A stretch of DNA of 56,794 nucleotides from Planctomycetota bacterium (lineage in GTDB: Bacteria > Planctomycetota > UBA1135 > GCA-002686595): the NCBI GenBank assembly GCA_029259605.1, contig JAJDEV010000182.1, positions 1-56,794 of the forward strand. Direction: 5' to 3'. Positions 29,976 through 36,527 of this stretch are shown here, one piece after another; position 1 is the first letter of the stretch, and each line of letters opens with the position of its first letter. The notes under the pieces were generated by a model. That model was not told where the DNA came from. It made no database searches and saw nothing but the letters and a program-made list of their open reading frames with translations. The position numbers were made by a program, and so were the translations under genes.

Positions 29976-32567
29976 CTAGCGCGCTTCGAGGTTCGAGAGC
30001 TCTTCCTTCACGTCCGTGATCCACGCGCGGATCATGATCATGAGGCTCTCGCGCTCGTCGTTGTATCCCTCTTCCTTGAAGAAGAAGCCGATGATCGGGA
30101 TGTTCGCGATCCACGGCAGCTCGGCGCGACGCTCGACGTTGCGCAGGCGGGAGAGACCGCCGAGCAGCAGCGAGCCGCCGTCCGGAACGACGACCGTCGT
30201 GAACACGCTCTGCACCTGCAGCTCGGGCAGCTGGAACGTGACCGCGGCGGTCTGACCGGCGAGCGTGGTCGAGAAGTTCGTCAGCGAGACGACGTTCGCG
30301 ACCGTCGGCTGGATCTCCAGCGTCAGGTAGCGACGGCTGTGGTGCACGGTGGGGCGGACGTCGAGGACGATGCCTTCCGTGAGCACGTTGATGACCGGGT
30401 CGGCGATCGCCTGGAACTGCGCAACCTCGACGTCGAAGTCCTGCACGTAGGCCTTCTGGTTCACGACCGTGACGTAGGCGCGCTGCGTGTTGTGCACGCT
30501 GAGCGTCTGGTCGTTGATGAGCTCCGCGTGCGAGCTCTTCTCGACGAGGCGCAGGATCATCGACAGCTCGAGGTCGTTCAGGAAGGTGTACTGCGCCGTC
30601 AGGCCGCCGATCGTCGACATGGCCGAGCCGAGCGCGTTCCCGAAGATGTTCTCCGTGCGGCCCTTGAAGTTGCCGTCCTGGCCGTCGTCGTAGAACGCGC
30701 CGGCCGACGGGGGTGAGAGCGTGACGCCGTCACCGCCGTTGTCGAGGTTCAGCGTCGGCGTGCCGCCGAGCGCGATGTCGTCCAGGTCCGTGTACGGGTT
30801 GCCCGGGTTGTCGAGGCCGCGCCAGTCGACGCCGATCTCCTGGATGAATCCGTCGCGGATCACCATGAACTTGGAGTCGATCGTGACGAGCGACGAGCTG
30901 AAGTTGCGCAGCTCCTCGAGGAACTGCTTCACCTTCTGCTGCACTTCGGGCGTGTGAACCACGACCATCGCGCCGCCTTCGACCGTGATCGAGATGCCGT
31001 CGTCTTCCCAGGAGCCGACCTCGACGTTTTCCTGCACCAGGGTGGCGAGGTCGTCGGGCTCGTTGATCTTCGGCTTCTCGGCGATCGCGCCGAACGGGCT
31101 GCCACCGTCGTCGTCCTCGATGTCGTCGATGAGACGCAGACGATGGATGCGCGGGCCGAGGAAGTCGGTCAGGCCGAAGGTCAGGTCCTGGATGTCGTGG
31201 TTGATGATGACCAGGTCACCACGCGCCTTCTCCTTGGTCGTGACGAGCACGGTCTCGTGGCGCACGGTCCAGGTGACGTCGGGGCCCGACATCTGCGTGA
31301 CGAGGTTCAGCGCCTTCTCGGCGCTGAGCGCGTTCGTCAGGTTGAGGTTGTAGACGACGCCCTCCGTGAGCGCGGCGTCCTCGGCGAGCGGATCGACGAC
31401 GATCGGCAGGCCGGTGATCACCTGGATGGCGCGGATGACGGTCGTGAGGCTCTCCTCGCTGTCGATCGAGAGGCCGGGGATGCGCGTGCTCGCGAGGCGT
31501 TCGCGCAGCTCGGTTTCGCCGGGATCGACCGACTGCGTCAGGTCGAGGCCGGGCCGCAGGGCGCGGTTCGCGGTGATCTTGTTCCAGTAGTCGATGTCGG
31601 GAAGCGTGATCACGCCTTCATAGGGGATCCGCATCTCGTCGAGCTCTTCCTGCCAACGCGCGTACTGCTCGCGCTTCTTGACGAGGAACTCCTCGCGGAC
31701 GAGCTCGCGCCCCTTGCGGAACGCCGTGTCGCGAATGTCCATCGCGTACTCGTTGCGCGGGTCGAGGCGCAGCACGCGCTCGGAGAGGTCGATCGCGTCC
31801 TCGTAGTCCCCGGCGTTGAAGGCGCGGATCGTCTCGTCGAGCAGGTGCGCGAGCACGTTGTCGCGGCGCGTGCGGTCGCGCTCCTCTTGGAGGCGCAGCT
31901 GCTCGCGCGCTTCGCGCTCGGACTTGTTGCGGGCGACGGTCGCGGCGGCGTCGCGTTGCGAACGCACCTCGGCGAGCAGCTCGCGCGCCTCGGTCTCGAT
32001 CCCCGACCACTCACCGGAGTAGGGGCTCAGGGTGACGATGTCGATGCAGAGCGTCAGCTCGACGATCGCCTGGGCGTAGTCGCCGCGCGCCTGGAGCACC
32101 TTGGCTTCGGACAGGTTTTGCCGCGCGTCGGCTTCGGCCTGGTCCTTCTTGAGGCGCCAAAGGTCGGCGAGCTGTTGGGCGCCCGACTCCAGGTTCGCGC
32201 CTTCGCGGCCGAGCAGGCTGCCGATCTCGGCGCGCAGCTTCTTGGCCTCGAGGTTGTCGGGGTCGAGTGCGAGCGCTTGCGCGACTTCGAGTTCCGCCTC
32301 TTCCAGACGCAGGCTCGACTTCAGGTTGCGCGCCGACTCGATGTGCGTGGTGACGAGGAAGCGCGTCTTCTGCTGTTGCAGCGTGAGCCCTTGCCACTCG
32401 TCTTGCAGGTACGTCTCCTGCTGCTGCTCCGTCGGAGCGGCGGGATCCGTGTCCGGTGTGCTCGCCGCACCGGCTTCCGGGGTGTCGTCGTTCGACGGAC
32501 CGGAAGACGCGCACGAGGCGGCGAAGGTAACGGACAGACCAAGGGCGGTGGCGACGAAGATCCTCAT
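29976..32567 (-). CDS. TPR-secretin lipoprotein 1
   Basis: An 863-residue outer-membrane secretin-family protein. The leader ends in FAASC, a lipobox with C19. A low-complexity linker (about 20-50) precedes a helical TPR-like and coiled region (about 55-300, including LRLEEAELEVAQALALDPDN). N-domains follow (about 340-640, including EESLTTVIRAIQVITGLPI), then the secretin core with VVVPDGGSLLLGG and LPWIANIPIIGFFF. A segment with GAFYDDGQDG and the motif YVQDFDVEVAQ are shared with its paralogue at 39715-42348. No pseudopilin, secretion ATPase or inner-membrane platform gene is nearby, so it should not be called GspD or PilQ. It lies downstream of the ExbBD genes with its own candidate promoter. 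Confidence 0.9.
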   Translation of the reverse strand: MRIFVATALGLSVTFAASCASSGPSNDDTPEAGAASTPDTDPAAPTEQQQETYLQDEWQGLTLQQQKTRFLVTTHIESARNLKSSLRLEEAELEVAQALALDPDNLEAKKLRAEIGSLLGREGANLESGAQQLADLWRLKKDQAEADARQNLSEAKVLQARGDYAQAIVELTLCIDIVTLSPYSGEWSGIETEARELLAEVRSQRDAAATVARNKSEREAREQLRLQEERDRTRRDNVLAHLLDETIRAFNAGDYEDAIDLSERVLRLDPRNEYAMDIRDTAFRKGRELVREEFLVKKREQYARWQEELDEMRIPYEGVITLPDIDYWNKITANRALRPGLDLTQSVDPGETELRERLASTRIPGLSIDSEESLTTVIRAIQVITGLPIVVDPLAEDAALTEGVVYNLNLTNALSAEKALNLVTQMSGPDVTWTVRHETVLVTTKEKARGDLVIINHDIQDLTFGLTDFLGPRIHRLRLIDDIEDDDGGSPFGAIAEKPKINEPDDLATLVQENVEVGSWEDDGISITVEGGAMVVVHTPEVQQKVKQFLEELRNFSSSLVTIDSKFMVIRDGFIQEIGVDWRGLDNPGNPYTDLDDIALGGTPTLNLDNGGDGVTLSPPSAGAFYDDGQDGNFKGRTENIFGNALGSAMSTIGGLTAQYTFLNDLELSMILRLVEKSSHAELINDQTLSVHNTQRAYVTVVNQKAYVQDFDVEVAQFQAIADPVINVLTEGIVLDVRPTVHHSRRYLTLEIQPTVANVVSLTNFSTTLAGQTAAVTFQLPELQVQSVFTTVVVPDGGSLLLGGLSRLRNVERRAELPWIANIPIIGFFFKEEGYNDERESLMIMIRAWITDVKEELSNLEAR

Positions 32568-33256
32568 CGTGTTCGCTTCGAAAGTGCTTGGGATGGGCGG
32601 CAGCCGAACAGGAACCCTTCCCATACCGGAACCAGGAGTCGGGACTACCGTTCCCGCGATCGTGGTGCTTGTTGGGACGCGTTTCCGCTCGGGGCAGGGG
32701 GGTCTTCCGGCGACTCTCGGGGGGCGGGGATCGAAGCGCGTTCGAGTCCCCGAATCCGACGCGCGGACCCGGCGACAGGGGGGCCGAAAGAGGGGCGCAC
32801 GATAGCAGCTCCGCGCCGTACCGGCAATCGGCGATGCCAAAAACAACCCCCTAGGAGACAACGACTTAGGGCGATCGCTCGGGGTCGCTGCGGAGCGCTC
32901 GCACGCGCGCGTTCCGGCGCGCGTCGGCGGCTCGTCCGCGGGCCCACTCCACCGGCCTGGGGCGCGGCGGCGGACGCGACTCGGGTGAGCGCATTCGCTC
33001 CATCGTGGGACGCGCCGGGCGTTCCTGCGATCGCGCCCGAAGTCGTTGAAGTCGCACGACCTAGGACGGGCCCGCGGTCCGCGCGCCGCAGCGCGGCGCC
33101 GCGCGCATCCCGTCGGCGCGGGGCCGGGTCAGTGGGGGGGCGAATGCGCACGCTCCGCGCCGGCCTCCCGGAACGAACAACGCGCGACATCGGGCCGTGC
33201 CCGACGCCGCGCGTCGTGTGCCGTGCGGTGCCCCGCGCCGGTCCGTGTGGAACGGG
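32568..33256. other. 689-bp non-coding gap between exbD and the TPR-secretin gene
   Basis: No gene could be supported here. Open frames across it (for example minus 33190-32645 and plus 33046-33285) are Arg/Ala/Pro-rich translations of GC-rich DNA without a recognisable domain. A candidate leftward promoter lies near 32799-32827, which would leave a 5' leader of about 225 nt before the secretin ATG. The stretch 33060-33140 is rich in short GC palindromes such as GCGCGCCGCAGCGCGGCGC. Confidence 0.5.
32799..32827 (-). promoter_or_regulatory. candidate sigma-70 promoter for TPR-secretin 1
   Basis: On the minus strand TTGCCG (-35, 32827-32822), an exact 17-nt spacer and TATCGT (-10, 32804-32799). 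Four of six bases match the consensus in each box. It suggests that the secretin is transcribed independently of the ExbBD operon upstream. Confidence 0.45.
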
Positions 33257-33769
33257 CTACTTCTTGTACTCGCCCACGAACGTGACCTTGAGGAAGCCCG
33301 CGTCCGCGAGGGAGTCGAGCACGGGCACCATGTCGCCGTACGTCGTTCCCGGGCGGCAGTCGATCGTCGTCGGCGACTCGGGATCCTGGCGATAGAACTC
33401 CTGGAGCCACTTCGCGAGCTCGTCGACCTTGGCCGTCTTGCGCGGACCGATCTGGTACTGGAGCTGGCGGCCGGTGATGTAGTAGCGCCGATGGTTGTCC
33501 TTGTCCCACGGCGTGTCCTTCTCGTCGCCGCCGGCGAAGAACTTCTGGCCGGGCTCGCGCACGTTGATGACGACCTCGACCTTTTCCTTCGGCTCGGCGG
33601 GGGCGCTGTTCACACCCACGTCCTTCGGCAGGTACGCGGCGAGCTTGCCCTCGAGCAGTTTGAACTTCAGCGTGCACAGGAAGAAGATCAGGAGCAGGAA
33701 CGTGACGTCGATCATCGGCGTCATCTCCATCTCGATCTCTTCGGACGCGATCTCACTGAGCTTCGACAT
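33257..33769 (-). CDS. exbD: ExbD/TolR-family protein (ExbD 1)
   Basis: A 170-residue inner-membrane protein with one N-terminal membrane helix and a periplasmic domain. The proton-relaying Asp is D21 in MTPMIDVTFLLLIFF. The periplasmic part (about 45-170) has an insert rich in charged residues (GGDEKDTPWDKDNHRRYY) before the conserved C-terminal fold with TTYGDMVPVLDSLADAGF. It starts 2 bp after the stop of a second, distinct exbD. ExbD dimers normally sit inside an ExbB pentamer and couple proton flow to a periplasmic partner; no TonB or TolA is present here. Confidence 0.92.
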   Translation of the reverse strand: MSKLSEIASEEIEMEMTPMIDVTFLLLIFFLCTLKFKLLEGKLAAYLPKDVGVNSAPAEPKEKVEVVINVREPGQKFFAGGDEKDTPWDKDNHRRYYITGRQLQYQIGPRKTAKVDELAKWLQEFYRQDPESPTTIDCRPGTTYGDMVPVLDSLADAGFLKVTFVGEYKK

Positions 33770-33771
33770 CG

Positions 33772-34290
33772 TCAGTTGTCCTCCGCGGCCTTGCGCGCTT
33801 CGACCTTGTCCGGATCCTCGGAAGCGGCCAACTCGAGCTTCCAGATCTGGATGCCCTTCTTGCCGCAGATCTCCATGATCCGCTGGATGTACTTGAACTC
33901 GGTGTACTCGTCGGCGCGGATCATGAGCGGGTTGTCGGGCAACTCGGCTCCCACTTCGGAGTCGAACACCTTGGGCATCCGGTTGGCCTGATCGACGAGG
34001 AAACGCTCGAGCCGCGTCATGTCGTCGCCGTCCACCTCGGGGTCGTACTTCTCGTCCTTCTTCACGATCATCCGCCCGCTCTGCGGGATGTTGATGATCG
34101 GACGGACGAGGTCCGGCGCCGGCTTGTCCTCCACGGCCGAATTGGCCGTCGGCAGCACCAGGTCCTCGAGGTCCTGTTGCGTGAGGTCGGTGATGATCAT
34201 GAAGAAGATGATCAGCAAGAACACGACGTCGATCATCGGCGTCATGTTCATGTCCATCTCCGTCTGGGAGTCGTGCTTGTTGATGTTCAT
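33772..34290 (-). CDS. exbD: ExbD/TolR-family protein (ExbD 2)
   Basis: A 172-residue inner-membrane protein with the same layout as its neighbour: cytoplasmic N-terminus, one membrane helix with D21 in MTPMIDVVFLLIIFF, then a periplasmic domain ending EYTEFKYIQRIMEICGKKGIQIW. It is clearly different from ExbD 1 outside the membrane segment, so the pair is not a recent duplication. It could form a hetero-ExbD arrangement inside one ExbB ring. A strong hairpin lies upstream, between exbB and this gene. The C-terminal 15 residues are charged and extend beyond the usual fold. Confidence 0.92.
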   Translation of the reverse strand: MNINKHDSQTEMDMNMTPMIDVVFLLIIFFMIITDLTQQDLEDLVLPTANSAVEDKPAPDLVRPIINIPQSGRMIVKKDEKYDPEVDGDDMTRLERFLVDQANRMPKVFDSEVGAELPDNPLMIRADEYTEFKYIQRIMEICGKKGIQIWKLELAASEDPDKVEARKAAEDN

Positions 34291-34356
34291 GGTCCGCGTG
34301 CCCTCCTGGGCTTTCTACCCGTGCCGCGCCGGTCGGTGACGAACGACGGGTGCTTC

Positions 34357-34395
34357 GGCTCGCCCCCGCGCCGAACGGGCGCGGGGGGCGGAGCC
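34357..34395 (-). promoter_or_regulatory. stable intercistronic hairpin between exbB and exbD
   Basis: GGCTC-GCCCCCGCGCC pairs with GGGCGCGGGGGGC-GGAGCC around a GAAC loop, giving a stem of about 15 bp within the 115-bp exbB-exbD gap. There is no T-tract, so it is more likely an mRNA-processing or stability element, or a partial attenuator, setting different ExbB and ExbD amounts. Confidence 0.6.
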
Positions 34396-34405
34396 AAAGC
34401 CGGGA

Positions 34406-35173
34406 CTACGCACCCTCGGGGCGGAAGCGCTCGAAGAGGTCCTCGACGATCGCGCCGACCTCGATGACCGAGCGGATCAGGTTGTTCCGCATGTAGGCGA
34501 AGGCCGCCGTCACGGGAATGGCGACGACGAGCCCGAAGAGCGTCGTCAGGAGCGCCTGGGAAATACCGTTGGCGAGGTCGGCCGGGTTGGCCTGGCCGCC
34601 ACTGGTCGCGATCGTGTTGAACGCGAGCACCATTCCGGACACCGTGCCGAGCAGACCCATCATGGGCGCCACGTTGGAGATCAGCGACAGCCAGCCGATC
34701 TTCTGGTGCAGCTTGACGGCTTCCTCGTCGCCCATCTCTTCGATGGACTTTTCGATCACCTCGAAGGAGTGACCGATCTTGGCGATGCCGGCGCCGGCGA
34801 CGCGCGTGAGGAAGCTCGGCTCGTTCTCGCACAGCTCCATCGCTTCCTGGAACTGGTCCTCGTCGAACAGGGCTTGGATCTCGTCGATGAGCTCCGGCGG
34901 CGCGAGCTTGTCACGCTTGAGCGAGATGAAGTTCTCGATCACGAGCGCGAGCGCGACGACCGAGAGCAGGATGATGAGCCATCCGAAGATGCCGGAGTCC
35001 TTGATCAGCTTGCCGATCGTGAGGTCGTCGGGCTTCGTCGTGGCTGCCGCCCCGCCGTCTTGTGCGAAGGCGGGCGCCGCGAAGACGAAGATGGCGACGA
35101 CGCCGAGGAGGAGGAACGGCAAGTAGGAGAAGAACTGAGTCTTCATCCGGGAACGGATCGATTGGAAATCCAT
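34406..35173 (-). CDS. exbB: MotA/TolQ/ExbB proton channel protein
   Basis: A 255-residue inner-membrane protein. An N-terminal signal-like segment (SYLPFLLLGVVAIFVFAAPAFA, about residues 16-37) is followed by a short periplasmic region, TM (about 62-84), a cytoplasmic domain (about 85-160), and two more membrane segments in the conserved channel region LISNVAPMMGLLGTVSGMVLAF and ALLTTLFGLVVAIPVTAAFAY. ExbB pentamers enclose ExbD and use the proton motive force. The start at 35173 has AAGGAG about 10 bases upstream. It is preceded by two TPR genes and followed by two exbD genes in the same direction, a common but functionally uncharacterised arrangement in Planctomycetota. Confidence 0.94.
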   Translation of the reverse strand: MDFQSIRSRMKTQFFSYLPFLLLGVVAIFVFAAPAFAQDGGAAATTKPDDLTIGKLIKDSGIFGWLIILLSVVALALVIENFISLKRDKLAPPELIDEIQALFDEDQFQEAMELCENEPSFLTRVAGAGIAKIGHSFEVIEKSIEEMGDEEAVKLHQKIGWLSLISNVAPMMGLLGTVSGMVLAFNTIATSGGQANPADLANGISQALLTTLFGLVVAIPVTAAFAYMRNNLIRSVIEVGAIVEDLFERFRPEGA

Positions 35174-35250
35174 TCTCGATGAACTCCTTGGGTTGCAGGG
35201 GAGAGTGGTGGCGGAAGCGCCGGGCCCGGCGCGGAGGTCGGTGGCTGGAC

Positions 35251-36444
35251 CTACAGATCCTTGAGAAGCTCCTGGGCCCGGAGCACGGAGGGCGTATCGG
35301 CGTACTCGGATAGAACCGTCTCGAGCCAGGACTTGGCTTGGGCGCGACCGTTCGAGTCCGAGAGTTTGATGGCACAGTCGGCGAGGCCGACGAGGGCGCG
35401 GGCCACGCGATCGCGGTCCGTGTAGTCGAGCGCGGAGACCTGCGCGAACTCGATCTCGGCCTCGCGGAAGCGGCCGTCGGCGAGCAGCGTCTCGGCGAGT
35501 CCGAGGCGCGCGCCGAAGCGCTGTGAGCCGGTCTTGGGCGAGCTGCTGAGTTGCCCTTGGAAGAACGTCTTCGCCTGCGACAGGCTGTTCGCGGCCAGCA
35601 GGCAGAAGCCTTCGCCCAGGCGCGCGTCGGCGTGCGTCGCGCTGAGCGCGCGGTGCGCCGGGCTGCTCTCGCCGACCGAGGCGAGCACGCTGGTCAGCGC
35701 CGTGGCGACCGAGCCGAAGAGCTCGCGCGCGGCGTCGCGGTCTCCGGCGAGGAGCGTCGAGCGCGCAGCGGCCAAACCCGCGTCGTAGCAAACCTCGAGC
35801 GAGTAGCCGGCGGTCGCGGTCTCCGCCTGCACTTCCCCGTAGAGCGAGCGATAGGCCTCGGCCGAGCCGGCGAAGTCGCCGGACAGGAGCTTCGCGCGGC
35901 CGAGGAGCGCGCGCGCGCGCGGCACCTGGCGATCTTCGGGGTAGTCGGTGAGGAACGTCTCGAGCTGGCCGACGGCCGACTGGAACGCGGACTTGTCCGC
36001 GAGGGAGCGGCGCATCCACGACTCGGCGGCGCGCAAGCGCGCGGCAGCCTTGACGACGTCGCGCGCCGAGGCATCGCTCGCCGCAACCTGGAACTTGGCG
36101 GCCGCGTTCTCGAAGTCGCCGCGGTCGAAGTACGCGGTCCCGTCGACGAAGGAGGGCGGCACGTCGCCGAAGACGACGCCGGCGACCTGATCCGAACTGA
36201 TGTTGCGGTCGCGTCCGCCGGAGTCGATCACCGTGCGCGTGAGCGTGTTCTCCTTGATCGACCCACGCCACGTCTTCGCGCGTCCCGCGTTGTCGATCCA
36301 GGACACTTGATCGGGGCGCTGGGCGCTCGCCGTGGGCGCCGGGAGCAGCGCACCGGCGATCGCGAACGCGCCGAGCGTGCGCAGCGCGGTCGCCCGGAGG
36401 CGCGCGCCGAAGGGACGCTCGAACAACGATTTGGAGACTTCCAT
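35251..36444 (-). CDS. exported TPR protein with N-terminal beta domain
   Basis: A 397-residue exported protein. The leader runs to TASAQ near residue 42; a second in-frame ATG at 36465 would add seven residues, and neither start has a good ribosome site. The first mature domain (about 43-95, PDQVSWIDNAGRAKTWRGSI to VAGVVFGDVPPSF) looks like a small beta domain. The rest is a chain of TPR-like helical repeats (AYFDRGDFENAAAKFQVAA, LLSGDFAGSAEAYRSLY, LLADGRFREAEIEFAQV). It is probably a periplasmic scaffold for the ExbB/ExbD complex encoded 77 bp downstream. No enzyme motif is visible. Confidence 0.82.
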   Translation of the reverse strand: MEVSKSLFERPFGARLRATALRTLGAFAIAGALLPAPTASAQRPDQVSWIDNAGRAKTWRGSIKENTLTRTVIDSGGRDRNISSDQVAGVVFGDVPPSFVDGTAYFDRGDFENAAAKFQVAASDASARDVVKAAARLRAAESWMRRSLADKSAFQSAVGQLETFLTDYPEDRQVPRARALLGRAKLLSGDFAGSAEAYRSLYGEVQAETATAGYSLEVCYDAGLAAARSTLLAGDRDAARELFGSVATALTSVLASVGESSPAHRALSATHADARLGEGFCLLAANSLSQAKTFFQGQLSSSPKTGSQRFGARLGLAETLLADGRFREAEIEFAQVSALDYTDRDRVARALVGLADCAIKLSDSNGRAQAKSWLETVLSEYADTPSVLRAQELLKDL

Positions 36445-36527
36445 CGGGTCTGAAGGGGCGGCCATTCTAGCGGTGGGGGGGAGGGTCACAACCCGGAACT
36501 TGCCGGGCGCGTCGGGTGGTCGGGTGG

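Noticed and set aside
32645-33190. Open frame in the gap before the TPR-secretin gene
   Set aside because: Arg/Ala/Pro-rich low-complexity translation, no start signal, overlaps other equally poor frames.
33257-35173. Zorya-type defence system because of MotA/ExbB-like and ExbD-like genes
   Set aside because: No ZorC, ZorD or nuclease genes adjoin. The ExbD proteins lack an OmpA-like peptidoglycan-binding domain, and TPR partners point to an envelope function.
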